From contig OX388325.1 in NCBI GenBank assembly GCA_947579605.1, forward strand, positions 9,295,572 through 9,359,571: a DNA stretch of 64,000 nucleotides, in the 5' to 3' direction. A program made the position numbers and the translations under genes. Position 1 is the first letter of the stretch. Each line of letters starts with the position of its first letter. Shown here piece by piece: positions 1 to 10,300 of this stretch. This DNA comes from Athripsodes cinereus (Eukaryota > Arthropoda > Insecta > Trichoptera > Leptoceridae). Below the pieces are notes generated by a model. It saw nothing but the letters and a program-made list of their open reading frames with translations. It had not been told where the DNA came from and did not search any database.

Positions 1-6
1 GTCTTA

Positions 7-610
7 GATTTTTTTTTATACTTTGCCTGTTAATTGCCTGATATGTTGAGACTTTCAAACTTTCGAACAAGTATTATTATTTTCTTAATCTCGAAATTTT
101 TTTTTTGGCGGTCATTTTTCTAACGTGCCGTTGGTAAATTTTGATGAAAATAGATCTTTAGAAAAATTATTGTATCTTTTTTATTTATTGGCATATCAAG
201 ATAATTTGAAAAAATATATATTTTTAGTACAAAATTTTCTAGTTAAAAAAATATTTTAGATCATCGATATCTATCGAAAATATAATTAAATTTTGCTTCA
301 AATTTACAAGCATTTGAAGCAAAATTTAATAATTTTTTCGATAGATATCGATGACCAAAAATATTTTTAAAACTAGAAAATTTTGTACTAAAAATATATT
401 TTTTTAAATTATCTCGATATGTTGATAAATAAAAAAGATACAATAATTTTTTATTAAAAGAAGATTAAGATATATTTTCATTAAAAATCACCAACGGCAC
501 GTTAGAAAAATGGCCGCCAAAAAAAAAATTTCGAGAGTAAAAAAAAAATAATACTTGTTCGAAAGTCTCAACATATCAGGCAATTAACAGGCAAAGTATA
601 AAAAAAATCA
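7..610. repeat. Long palindromic (foldback/MITE-like) element
   Basis: The two halves are near-perfect reverse complements. The left arm starts GATTTTTTTTTATACTTTGC and the right arm ends with its complement, GCAAAGTATAAAAAAAATC. Arms are about 290 bp and turn around near 305, within matching AAATTTTGCTTCAA / TTGAAGCAAAATTT. The arms differ by scattered substitutions and small indels, so the copy is not new. No credible coding sequence is present; short frames inside are AT-rich chance frames. The left flank is cut by the window edge, so the target duplication cannot be read. Confidence 0.85.
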
Positions 611-1064
611 AACATATCGAGCAACGATTTTTCCATTTTTTGGTTGCTTTCAAATGGACTCATACGTACTCTTTTTGGTATTTTAATCATAGCATACACA
701 AAGCTTTTATACCAAGACCTTAATAAGTTTCTCCAATGTTAGAGATCACTTCTGCAAAGACTTTGTCAGACTGTCAAAGAGTTCCTTTACTCCCATCACT
801 CTAGTCAAGTCTTTTATAGTGTCTCTCACTATTTTATGTAAATTTTCAAATGTCCTGTAAAAAGCAGATATTTGTAAAACATCATGTTTAAGACATGTAA
901 CATCTGCAATTCGGGCTTAAAATATTGTGATTAGTGAAAATTGTACGCACTTTTAAATAGGGTAATACATTGTTTATATTTTGTCTCTTGAATATTGTTT
1001 CAACTTACATGTATTATCTGAAGTGTGTCATTGGTGAATAAATAAATCATTGATGAAATAAATC
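611..1064. other. No gene seen
   Basis: AT-rich DNA without a supportable coding region. The stretch around 840-910 contains TGTCCTGTAAAAAGCAG, a word that recurs near 45180 in another dispersed repeat. Confidence 0.5.
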
Positions 1065-1190
1065 ATCCATCCTAAATGTCTAAGCTTTTATAAGCTCGGA
1101 GAAGATGACTGCATGTTTTTTTATTGCAGTCTGTCGACAGTTTATTCCACTTGTGGGAAATGCCGTGATGGTTTGAATGAATGAAAGAAA
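1065..1190 (-). repeat. Short dispersed repeat, family Z
   Basis: Antisense copy of a roughly 120-200 bp repeat seen at least 13 times in this window. Shared words (sense) are CACGGCATTTCCCACAAGTGG, then an ACTGCATGTAATAAACATGC-like block, TGTCCTCTCCG and CATTCAGAATGG. No box A or box B is visible, so a tRNA origin is not supported here. Confidence 0.7.
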
Positions 1191-1817
1191 ATTGTAGAAA
1201 CTCGACGAAATCGGAACAAATTAAATATGAAATCAAGAACAATGTTTTTTTGCACCGTGTTGATTCTTTTTTAGAGAGACGTCATTCGTCTTTCAAGGAA
1301 ATTGTAAATACTGAATGTCTTTGAAATACGAATGACAATGCTCTCGAATGACTAAAGACGTATCTGTTGACAAAAAATTACCAAAGTAGATTTTTTTTAT
1401 TTCATTATGGGATTCCACTACCTTAACAGTCACCGATACAGTGAATAAAATAAAGATGTTACAATCTTTCATAATTTTCTTTCGCTGACATAAATATTGG
1501 TAAAATGATCCAAGTTCAGCATAACTAGATCATGATCTATGTGAAATCCATTTCAATTATGATCAATTCTGTGTTTTAAATTGTTTTCCAGTATCTATAG
1601 CAAATTCATCGTATTTTGGTAAGGCCCCATTAATAACCAACTGCAGCGACACTTGTGTCGAGGTCAGCGAGTTTATTTATTCAATTTAAAGTGACAAGAT
1701 CATATGTTAATAATCATATGTGAATGTTTAAAACAGAGGCAGGTAAATGAACGTTACCTACGTCAATTATTTGGGCAAGCGCGAAACCTAAATGTTACAA
1801 AAATACTCGCATTAAAA
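1191..1817. other. No gene seen
   Basis: AT-rich sequence with no supportable gene or structured repeat. Confidence 0.4.
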
Positions 1818-1855
1818 TTACATACATGCGGACAATTCATATAGATCTAACTAAA
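1818..1855 (-). repeat. SINE-B fragment
   Basis: Short antisense piece matching the 3' part of the SINE-B family at 18805 and 63320 (words ACATACATG, GGACAATTCA, AGATCTA). Too short for a boundary call. Confidence 0.4.
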
Positions 1856-1929
1856 CATAAACTTACATATTATGAATATTTTTTTATTACAAACATGCTT
1901 TTACAATGTACTAAAAACATATATGCATG

Positions 1930-2100
1930 TTTATGTTATGAATTTTTTGACACAATTGGATGTCGGGGACTGGATTTTTTACTTACTAGAAGTGTAGATG
2001 TCAAACATATTTTGAACTACTACAGATTAATCATTCCAACTGATCACACTCATCCATAGTCAACCTATTTGAATAGGTATTAACTAGGTAGGTATGTTGT
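1930..2100 (+). repeat. Dispersed repeat, family W (uninverted copy)
   Basis: Shares about 75 bp (GACACAATTGGATGTCGG through GTAGATGTCAAACATATTTTG) with 57545-57625 and a shorter piece with 58915-58975. The following about 85 bp also occurs at 57635-57720, but in the opposite orientation. A 77-codon frame overlaps it but has no recognisable domain. Confidence 0.7.
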
Positions 2101-2207
2101 ATATGATACACATACATATGTGAACTTCCTTAAGGAGTGCACAACACAGAGTTTCGACGCTTATGAATCGACTTTAGGCTTGGTTACCTACCTAGTTTGA
2201 TATATAC

Positions 2208-2280
2208 ATGTATTTTAACTCCCAGACCTAGGACATTTTGAGAAAGGTTTTCTTCTCGTGACTTACAGGCAAGAACCCTT
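2208..2280 (-). repeat. SINE-B fragment
   Basis: Diverged antisense match to the SINE-B middle section (CCCAGACCTAGGACA, then TTGAGAAAGG and TTCTTCTCG). The tRNA-like head is missing. Confidence 0.45.
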
Positions 2281-3504
2281 TGCCTTGCTTAGCCCATTAC
2301 CTTTGAGTTCTATTTATTACAATATATGGATCCAATGTATCCAGTGAGCTAAGTGTACGTATAAAACATATAGGACGCCCTCTGACCAGCGTGAAAAATA
2401 AATCATTCTGGAATGGTATCATTATACATAATTACTGCTGAATTGTAGATATTAATGTTTTACAAGACACGTTCAACATCTTAGACAAAAGTTAAATCCA
2501 AAAATTTTATAAATAATTGGTTACGACATCTCTACTCCCGATACCATATTATTAAAAAAAATTAAAATATTTGAGTAGGTATTTAAAATATTCATTATAT
2601 TTTGTAGTGGGTGGCAAATATTGACAGTAGATATATAATATTTACAAACAATATGATTTTATAGACAAAAAACATAAATATTTATTACATAAACCTTGAC
2701 ATCAATGTCCAAACATAATATAAACACAGTTATGTCTATTATAACAATATGGAATTCCAAAAGGATATCGGATAAGAGAAAAAAGAAAATTGTAGATACT
2801 GATTATTGATTTTAGCCCCTTATCTGGACATATATATTTTTTTTGCAATATTCATCTTCGTTTTGTCAATTTACTCCTTCCTATTCACTTCTGAACAAAA
2901 TCTACCTCCATCTCTTTGCGAATCGTCCAATCCTGAGTTGACATGGAGACAGCGACACAGACCAAATAGAGTATTGAGAAAATGCAAGTAACAACTCAAA
3001 GGGCCATGAAAAGCGCTATACTGGGTATCGTTCTTTTATACGAAGGGCAAAATAAATCGATGAAATAGCAAACTAAAATTATACATATTTTTCGAATAAA
3101 AAATGCATATATTGATTGCCAATGGGCATGTCACATAGCCAGAAATTCAAATTGAAAAAAAATAAGGTGTAAACCTGCTGCAAATATATTGATGCGAAGT
3201 AAACTCTCCAAAAAGGAAATTTAAATGTGTCTCAATGTTAACGAGTTGCAACATGAAACTTGTTGAGGTATTAAGGAAGTTTTCTGATGCAGTTTAAATA
3301 ACTATAATTATTATATTTTCATCACCTCCTTGAATATTTACTTTTATTTGCAACTGTAAATTATGTTCTGGTTTTTATTTAGTAGTAAAATCGTTTTCTC
3401 TGTAATACTTAAGTCTTATTGAGAGTGTCTAATCATTGTTGGGAAAAAAGCAGATATTTTGTCTATGAGGTTTCCCTCTTTTATCGTTTTCCATTGTTTC
3501 TATG
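2281..3504. other. No gene seen
   Basis: AT-rich DNA with only short chance frames. A 61-codon frame at 2806-2991 has a hydrophobic start but no family resemblance, no splice evidence and no neighbouring exon. Confidence 0.4.
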
Positions 3505-4060
3505 ACAGCGACTTCAAAGCGTCGGGAGTGTCTTGAGAGAATGTGGCCCAGATGTCACAAAACTTTACGATCCAAGTAAAGCACCCTTGTTCAATGCGTG
3601 CATCATCCCAATCCTTCTATATGGCTGTGAGTCTTGGCACTTAACCAAGGCTCAAGAGCGGAAGCTACTAAGCTTTGAAAACAAGTGTCTTAGAAGGATT
3701 TTGAATGTCAAATGGTATGAACATTTGTTACAAATGATGCTGTGCGCCGGCGCACCCAGCAGAGACCTGTAATCTCCGTAATACAGGAGAGACGATGGTC
3801 CTGGCTGGGACATGTTTTGAGAATGCCTAATGATAGTTGGCCAAAAAGAGCACTGTTCTTCTATCCGCAGGGGTTCCGTCGGCCCGGGCGTCCCTCTTTC
3901 ACAATAAACCGTTCCTATGACAACGATATCAGAGCGCAAGGAATGTCGTGGAAAGAGGTGACGCAATTGGCACAGAGACGCTCTGAATGGAGGAGGCTGG
4001 TTTCTGCCCTGTGCTCCCGAGAGGAGCGTTGTGGGCGATGATGATGATGATGAAAGCATG
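3505..4060 (+). pseudogene. Non-LTR retrotransposon RT tail (frameshifted)
   Basis: The two consecutive frames 3533-3735 and 3742-4041 together give the C-terminal region of an RTE/CR1-type reverse transcriptase: ILLYGCESW, KCLRRILNVKWY, then RRWSWLGHVLRM and GRPSFTINR followed by an RSEWRRL tail. A shift near 3735-3745 breaks the frame. The segment ends with a GATGATGATGATGA run, the microsatellite-like 3' tail typical of such elements. The RT catalytic core is absent, so this is a 5'-truncated dead copy. Clade is uncertain; RTE, CR1 and L2 share this tail architecture. Confidence 0.8.
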
Positions 4061-4885
4061 ATAACCTCATCGAGAAAATTAATTTTGTTTTTATTTCTTT
4101 GTGTTTTTTTTAGTTGGAACGTAGTGTTTATGCAGTAAAATAATTTAACAAAATTCACTGGCTTGTGAATCTTATGATATTTAAGTTATACTGTGTGATC
4201 TGTAAAAGCTGTTTGTTTGTATTAATAAAATAAAATAAAAAATAAAGTAAAATTCATGATCGCTATACTGATTTTTCTAAAAGCTTCATTAAAGAAAGTG
4301 ATTTGGCGCTTTTGACAAGGCTTTGACGTGTAAATTGATACTTCCGCAAATCAATGCAAACTTCCATTGTATTTAAATGTTAAATCACTTGACCCTCTCA
4401 CAACAAGGTCCCAAGTTCGATGTACATAATATGTACAGCTAAGTCATCGTGTTTTTATATACAAGCTTTTTTAGTTCTGTGTATATAGAAATACTTAACC
4501 GCAGGCTAAATGCTAATTATTGATTTATAATCATTGTTAGTTTTTCGATTGTGAATAATTTTGCAAGATTGAGATGTTTCATTTTCATTTGAATTTATTT
4601 ATAAGTTAAGTTGTTCAATAAATGAAAATTATTAATCAATAATATATATTATCACATTATAATGCATTTCAAGACTTTAAAGATATAAAAATAATATTTT
4701 TTAGCATTATTGATTAACTTTCTTTTAATGGCTTTGGACACAACGCGCAAATTCTAACTTCTTCCTATTAAATTTTGTACAATGATACCTTATGTTAACA
4801 CGATTCTACGGTATTTTTTTAAAGGTTAAACGAAGTTTTGGCATTTATCTGGATTTTTATATCTACGTGAGTGTAGATATTAAGA
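4061..4885. other. No gene seen
   Basis: AT-rich DNA. Around 4400 CAAGGTCCCAAGTTCGATG resembles a decayed SINE-B box B region, but the match is too weak to annotate. Confidence 0.35.
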
Positions 4886-5041
4886 ATATTACTTAACATA
4901 CATCTCATTCGCACAACCAACAGACTGTACAAACCAGCCTAAGCCGATTCGTAAGCATCGGAACACCTTTCCTGTTTCATACTTAAAGCAGTTTGCACAG
5001 TCTGTTAGTTGTACGGATGAAGATTCTGTTGAGTAATATTC
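4886..5041. repeat. Inverted-repeat MITE, about 155 bp
   Basis: Arms of about 48 bp are imperfect complements: left TAACATACATCTCATTCG, CACAACCAACAGACTGT; right ACAGTCTGTTAGTTGT, CGGATGAAGATTCTGTTGA. The centre (GCCGATTCGTAAGCATCGGA) is related to the core of otherwise different repeats at 43730-43990 and 52995-53220. Confidence 0.65.
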
Positions 5042-5230
5042 TTCTTCTTCTTCTTTCTGGTGTGATAGTAGATCATTGATCTGTTGTTTCGGAAGTGATT
5101 CCCTCTTGTGACCCTGAGGAGCAGTTAGCTTTCCATCTTATTGGTGGTCTTCCTCGTGAACGTGAGACAGCCGGTGTCTTCTTTGCAGCAATGTGGGCGA
5201 TCCTGTTTTCAGACATCCTGTCCACATGGT
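5042..5230 (-). pseudogene. Non-LTR retrotransposon RT tail fragment
   Basis: Read on the minus strand it encodes RDHVDRMSENRIAHIA, then RGRPPIRWK, the arginine-rich tail of RTE/CR1-type reverse transcriptases. The 3' end is an (AAG)n run, seen as TTCTTCTTCTTC at 5039-5052 on the plus strand. No RT core is left. Confidence 0.65.
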
Positions 5231-5320
5231 CTCTCTAGATAATATTCTTAATTTTTAAAGGATTTTTCCAGTTTTCAAAAAAAAAACTTGACAAGTAACA
5301 TCATGAATTCAACAGTGATG

Positions 5321-5446
5321 TGGTATGCCACCCATCATGAATGTCTTAATAATCGTTATGGGCACGAAGAGGATGACTTGCATGTTTATTATATGCAGTT
5401 AGTCTGCTAACTAATCTACCTCTGGGACATGCCGTGATGGTTTATA
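5321..5446 (-). repeat. Short dispersed repeat, family Z
   Basis: Antisense copy: CATCATGAATGTC, GAGGATGACTTGCATGTTTA, GCAGTTAGTCTGC and GGGACATGCCGTGATGG match the family seen at 1065 and 50575. Confidence 0.7.
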
Positions 5447-5604
5447 ACTTGCAGTCGTAAAATCTAATATGTTTAAAAGGGAATATATCATAATTCACTC
5501 GATTGCGGGTGCATTGCCGTAAAATGAAATAAGAAGAAAAGAGAATATTTAAATTAAATCAAACACTGTTTCATTCCACTATGAGATTGTTTTAATTATT
5601 ATAA

Positions 5605-5634
5605 CGTTTTCAACTACAATTTAGTCATCATCAG
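5605..5634 (-). other. CTGATGAT hairpin (hammerhead-like core)
   Basis: Minus strand reads CTGATGAT, stem GACTA, loop, stem TAGTT, GAAAACG. Penelope-like element termini are known to carry hammerhead ribozyme motifs (CUGAUGA, stem II, GAAA). Here one extra U separates the conserved box from the stem, so catalytic activity is unproven. Confidence 0.45.
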
Positions 5635-5753
5635 TAGAATAACACAATACTAAATCTAAAATTAAAGGACATACAACAGTATTAAAAATCTAAGGAGTGG
5701 TTACAATTGTCAGGGGGTTTGTGGAGGGTGGGGGTGACAAGTTCAGGGGTGGG

Positions 5754-6109
5754 TTCAGGAGCAGAAGTAGTGGTGAGGTTATTTGTGGGTGTTGAATATT
5801 TACTAAATTTTTATGATTATTAATTTCAAATGTTTCCAAGATGTCCAGTTTTTGCCTTTAGAACATTTTTGCAGCAATTCCACACCCCTGAGGTCAAAAT
5901 CATGGCCCGTATCTTTAGGATGGTCAGCCATTTCAGGAGCAGAAGTAGTGGTGATGTTATTTGTGGGTGTTGAATATTTACTAAATTTTTATGATTATTA
6001 ATTTCAAATGTTTCCAAGATGTCCAGTTTTTGCCTTTAGAACATTTTTGCAGGAATTCCACACCGCTGAGGTTAAAATCATGGCCCGTATCTTTAGCATG
6101 GTCCGCCAT
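5754..6109. repeat. 178-bp tandem duplication (2 copies)
   Basis: Copy 1 is 5754-5931 and copy 2 is 5932-6109, both starting TTCAGGAGCAGAAGTAGTGG. They differ at only a handful of positions (for example CAGCAATTCC versus CAGGAATTCC), so the duplication is younger than the element it sits in. Confidence 0.9.
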
Positions 6110-6209
6110 TTCAGAATTGATACCAAAGTTATTTTTATCTCTAAGGTGCTCAGTTACTCGAGTATGAACTCTTCTGCCGGACTGATGTTTAATCTAATCT
6201 TCAAGTAAA

Positions 6210-6555
6210 AACTAAATCGTTGAATGTTAAGAACGAGGTCAAGATAATTTCTCTTTTAATATAATATTAAACATAATATATTATTTAATGCATAAATATT
6301 TACATTAATAATGCATAACTTTATTTTCTACTATTACATCTTATTACAGAATATTACATAAAGTCTATATAAATAAATAATATGACACACTCATTATAGT
6401 ATTAGGTGGATTATTACCTGCTGCCTATGTACGCACCTACGAAATTTATTAGTGTGACGTATGCTATTAGAAACTTGACAAACATGTAGTAGAATTAGTA
6501 AAGGCACATAGATTAATACGTCACAGAATATCGAAGCATGTTCGTTGTTTGTTGA
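6210..6555. other. No gene seen
   Basis: AT-rich sequence with no recognised repeat or gene. Confidence 0.35.
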
Positions 6556-6581
6556 CATACATACATACATACATACATACA
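6556..6581 (+). repeat. (CATA)n microsatellite
   Basis: About six perfect ACAT units directly before a non-LTR fragment. Confidence 0.9.
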
Positions 6582-6589
6582 TCTTCTTC

Positions 6590-6875
6590 CCCTTGTCCTA
6601 GTTGGGTCGGGGGCCCATTGTGCCTAGGTACCTCCTCCAGAGATCCCTATCCACCGTTGCTTCCAGGACCTCTGACCACTCCAAACCAAGTCTTTCAACA
6701 CACATGTTCGACACTTGCCCTTGTCAGCTTCTTCTAGGGCGGCCCATCGGTCTTCTGCCCTCTCCCACAGTCTCCAAAGATCTAAGTGGTAGTCTGTCTT
6801 CTGGCATGCGGAGCACGTGATCCAGCCATCGCAACTGCGACCTCTCTATATGCAGGACATGCAGAGGAAATGGGT
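6590..6875 (-). pseudogene. Non-LTR retrotransposon RT tail fragment
   Basis: Minus strand encodes HIERSQLRWLDHVLRMPEDR, then MGRPRRS, stop, and further residues ending WRRYLGTMGPRPN. The RWLDHVLRMPE block is the hallmark of RTE/CR1-type C-termini. An in-frame stop after RRS shows decay. A related word (GACATGCAGAGGAAATGG) with an AC/TG-rich tail recurs near 7770-7800. Confidence 0.7.
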
Positions 6876-7134
6876 AGTGGACACACACACACGCACATTT
6901 ACATTTTAATAATATTAAGTTTTGAGGTTTTCGCGGTCGCATAATTCACTCGGGGTTTTCGCGGTGCCTGAAAAAGAAAGAAAGAAAGAGGTTTTCGCGG
7001 TGCCTTGCTGTAATGTCTTCTCCTTCGCGTTTTTTTGGATATTCATATGACCTTTCTGTTTACATGCTGTGCCTATCATTTGGAACTATTTGCCAGTCTT
7101 ACGTCTCCTATATCTTTTTACTATCTACTAATAC

Positions 7135-7265
7135 TACAACTATCCCATCGTGGTGTTTCTTGTAAGTGGGATAGCCAGCAGACCATCTGTATATAATAAA
7201 CATGCAAGCTGTCCTCTCCGAGTGTCGTGTAAAAGGCAGGTATTCATAAAACGTCCCTTTTAAAA
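7135..7265 (+). repeat. Short dispersed repeat, family Z
   Basis: Sense copy with CCATCGTGGTGTTTCTTG, AAGTGGGATAGCCAGCAGAC, ATAATAAACATGCAAGC and TGTCCTCTCCG. Confidence 0.75.
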
Positions 7266-7485
7266 CATTTCAAATTCAGCATCGACGAGGTATACGACCC
7301 ATACTTAATACCATTTTTTTAAATTTCTTAATAAATCAATAGTTATTATTATTAGTAATAATTAATAAATAATTAGTAATAATAAAATGAAAAAAAATTA
7401 TAACAAGAACTCAGTTACATATTTAAAATAAATATTAATATGATCTTCTACTAGGACCTAAACTTTAACCCTCATTTTTTATTGG

Positions 7486-7583
7486 CAAATGTAGAATGAC
7501 TTGCATTTTTGTCACATGCAGTTAGGTCGCTGGTTACTCCACTTATGGAAAATACCGTGACGGTATGAATAAATGAATGAATA
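7486..7583 (-). repeat. Short dispersed repeat, family Z
   Basis: Antisense copy: GCAGTTAGGTCGCTGGTTAC, CCACTTATGG and CCGTGACGGTATGAAT. Confidence 0.65.
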
Positions 7584-8094
7584 AAATATGTCGAAATTTA
7601 GTCTGAGTTTAATCGAGACCAATCTAGAATTACTTATGTCCCGTCATCCATTATAAAGTAAAGACTTTTCCATTAGCATATGACATGTATTTGACAATTG
7701 GTTTTGCAACTTTTTGACAGCTCACTCAACTTGGTGTGTGTGTGTGTGTACACCATAGAGTAAAATAAGGTGTCCACTATCCATTTCCTCTGCATGTCGC
7801 AATCATACAATGCAGAGTTCATATTATAAATTAAAAATATGAACACAACTTTACTGTGAGGTGAACTTGAACGCACCATTCGTAAATAAAGTATTTGTTT
7901 ATAGCAGTGGCGTGACTAAATTTTTTCGTATATGAGTAATGATATACACAAACATAATATAAATTACTAACAAGGAATTGAAATATAAATGCCACATTTA
8001 ATGTAGTTTAACTTGGGTATAAAGCAGAGATGTACTTAGATATAGAATTACTCGGTAAAACACAAATTCTTCTTTAGATTAACTATACCTATAC
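7584..8094. other. No gene seen; TG microsatellite
   Basis: Contains a short (TG)n tract at 7733-7748 next to a diverged non-LTR 3' word shared with 6850-6880. A 68-codon minus frame here overlaps that repeat and is not considered a gene. Confidence 0.4.
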
Positions 8095-8295
8095 CCCCAC
8101 GCCAAATCCCAAGTGGGGTTGGTAGGAAGAAGTCAATGCCATATAGATATGTCTTTACATACTTCTTTTTCTCCTTCTATTTTCATACAATTTCTCATCC
8201 ACGCACGTCGATACCTCTTACTCAACATACGGCCGTCCTTGTGAATTTGATCCACATGATCAAGTCACGTAGTTCTCGGACGCCCGAGCTTTAGA
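8095..8295 (-). pseudogene. RTE-A family 3' fragment
   Basis: Same family as 30650 and 46078. In antisense the shared landmarks are CCCACGCCAAATCCCAAGTG, CTTACATACTTC, TTGATCCACATGATCAAG and the ACGTAGTTCTCGGACG block. It covers only the last roughly 65 codons with multiple lesions. Confidence 0.65.
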
Positions 8296-9132
8296 TTAAC
8301 ATTTTATGCTTAATTTATATCTTTTACCTTATATTGGTCATGATTTCATGATTTAAAATTTTATTATTTATTTTGAAATGAATAAAATTCCCGATTTAAA
8401 AAAAAAATAATTATACCCCTGTCACCAACGCTTCTATTTGATACAGAGGAATGTGAGCTAGTTTTTCGCGAATTCATTATTTTTTAAACATATTTTAAAT
8501 TTAGTGTTGGAATTTTTAAAAAATCGTATTTTTAAATTTTTTATTGTAATCATCTTACCCAGTTTCTATTAGGTCAGTTGTGGATGTAATTGTTAATGAA
8601 TGCGTTGTTATTTTACATACATGAATAAGCAGCACGCTATCGTACGCATGCGATGCTTTTTGCATGTGTGGAAGGCACGTCGCTGGGTATAATAACAATC
8701 TGCATAGAATAACAATAACATGCTCATATGAAGAACCGGAAATTCTACTTCACGCTCGTATATATTGGATTATTATAACGAGCCAAACCAAACGAAAACA
8801 TTCATATGTAAATACTTACAAATGTTAGGCAATAACTTTCCATTTCATTCAATAACATTATTTAATACTAAATTATACCGGCGATCTTCGACTTTCGCAC
8901 ATAACGGATTATTTTTTCGACGTCGTTTAATGAAATGTCCATCAAAATTTTATTTATATATTTATCATTTATACACGGCGTGAGCCTTTTACATGTAGAA
9001 TATATAACAAAAACGAAATAAATAAAACGAATGTTTTCTGCTACTCAATCGACAATGTCCTAGTCAATAGACAATGTTCTAACAAGACGGAAGACATCTC
9101 TCTCGTAAATAAATCGAGTAGTATATATATAT
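8296..9132. other. No gene seen
   Basis: AT-rich sequence; no domain or repeat recognised. The 72-codon frame at 8765-8983 shows no family resemblance. Confidence 0.35.
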
Positions 9133-9310
9133 TGAGTTACAATCCATTGGATTGGTCTGCAACGAGTTTGGTTTTTCTTCTCCATTCCTCCCTATTCTCA
9201 GCCAGTCTTTTTAGCTCTACGTATGAGCCACAGTTCATGTCCCTCTTCAGTTGGTCCATATATGCGTCTCTTGGTCGGCCTCTGCCATTTGTCCCCTCGG
9301 TCTTCGAGTC
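9133..9310 (-). pseudogene. RTE-D family 3' fragment
   Basis: Minus strand encodes GRGRPRDAYMDQLKRDMNCG, then LAENREEWRRK and ADQSNGL stop, the last about 55 codons of the element whose longer copy is at 62110-62475. The 3' end GGATTGTAACTCAATATAT marks the element terminus. Confidence 0.8.
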
Positions 9311-9503
9311 GAGTACTCGGTCAATCGAGTAGTAGAATAAACATTTGTTTTATTTATTTCGTTGTGGAATTCTACTACCTAAACACCGACACAGTGAATA
9401 ATTATAACAAAAAGAAAAACAAAATGTGAAATAACAGCTTCAGTTAAAAAAAAAAAGATAGAGTCTCTATAAAGAATTGATAAAAAAAATAATCTCAATT
9501 CTA

Positions 9504-9625
9504 GATAGAGTCTCGGCCTCGTGAACATGGGGTCCGTGGTTCGACACAAGCTTTTAGTAGCTTACTGTGAAAGGTGTATAAGGTTGTATTTAGGTTTATA
9601 ACAAAAACCCAGATATAACTTTTTT
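9504..9625 (+). repeat. SINE-A with 31-bp internal deletion
   Basis: tRNA-derived SINE. GTCTCGGCCTCGTGAACA is followed by GGTCCGTGGTTCGA, then directly CACAAGCTTTTAGTAGC. Compared with full copies at 17221 and 61531, the segment between two CGA trinucleotides is missing, removing half of box B. It ends CCCAGATATAACTTTTTT. Confidence 0.8.
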
Positions 9626-9684
9626 AAACAAAAAAAAATTCACCAATTTTAGAGGCATTAACTATGTAACAATTTCTAGACATT

Positions 9685-9835
9685 TTTAAATAAAATATTT
9701 AAACTTGAATGACTATGTTTGTTTTTTACATTAATTTAAATTACGCTATCGCGATTTCAGTGCACTTGCACCATTGACGAGCTTTTCAAGACAAATAAAC
9801 ATAGTGATTCAAGTTTAAATATTTTATTTAAAAAC
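9685..9835. repeat. Hairpin element, about 150 bp
   Basis: Arms of about 40 bp: TTTAAATAAAATATTTAAAC, TTGAATGACTATGTTTG at the left and its complement CAAACATAGT-like, GTTTAAATATTTTATTTAAA at the right. Terminal duplication is not resolvable in this AT-rich context. Confidence 0.6.
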
Positions 9836-10111
9836 AAAAAAAAACTATAAAATTTACAGTAAGATGTAAAACAAAAGTAGTTGTAAATAAATTTTTTAAG
9901 TGATTTTATACTTAATCAGTTTTTAACTCGAGGATGAAGGTGAATTTTTAGCCAGGGAAAATACGAACATTTCCGCATTCATGGTTCAATATTTATGAGA
10001 AATAGATGGTTGAGATTTTGCTTCTAAACACATTTCTCATAGATAATATGACAATTTAACACAGAGCTCAGAGAGTGAATGAGGCGATTATTGTTCACAG
10101 CATTCTAGACC

Positions 10112-10300
10112 AGTGGTTCCCAAAGTTGACTGAGCTTCGACCCATCTAATGAAAATTTTCAATCTTGGGACCCAGCCTTTAGCTGTCTTAGAGAAAAGAG
10201 GGCATAAATATTGGTAATGCTCAGATTCCCTAGTAGCGAGTCATGGAACACCTTAATGCTCAGGGCCCACTCAATATTCGCTCGCGACCCACTGGAGACC
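10112..10300 (+). repeat. Possible hAT-type MITE end
   Basis: Starts CAGTGGTTCCCAAAGTTG, the form typical of hAT terminal inverted repeats, and contains GACCCA-rich sequence. No matching right terminus was found, so the copy is truncated or the match is fortuitous. Confidence 0.35.

Larger units (their letters stand above)
5575..6209 (-). mobile_element. Penelope-like retroelement 3' end (GIY-YIG remnant)
   Basis: On the minus strand 6209 to about 5770 encodes a diverged GIY-YIG-type endonuclease tail: RRVHTRVTEHLRDK, MADHAKDTGHDF, then after a shift KLDILETFEINNHKNLVNIQ. The EHL, GHDF and LETFEI spacing is typical of the C-terminus of Penelope-like elements. Downstream (5575-5700) is non-coding and carries a CTGATGAT hairpin motif. 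The GIY-YIG region contains an internal 178-bp tandem duplication. No reverse transcriptase is visible, so this is a 5'-truncated, inactive copy. Assignment to Penelope-like elements is by motif recognition only. Confidence 0.75.

Noticed and set aside
3652..4158. 168-codon minus-strand frame
   Set aside because: It is the antisense of the RT-tail fragment at 3505-4060, with a low-complexity serine run from the GAT repeat.
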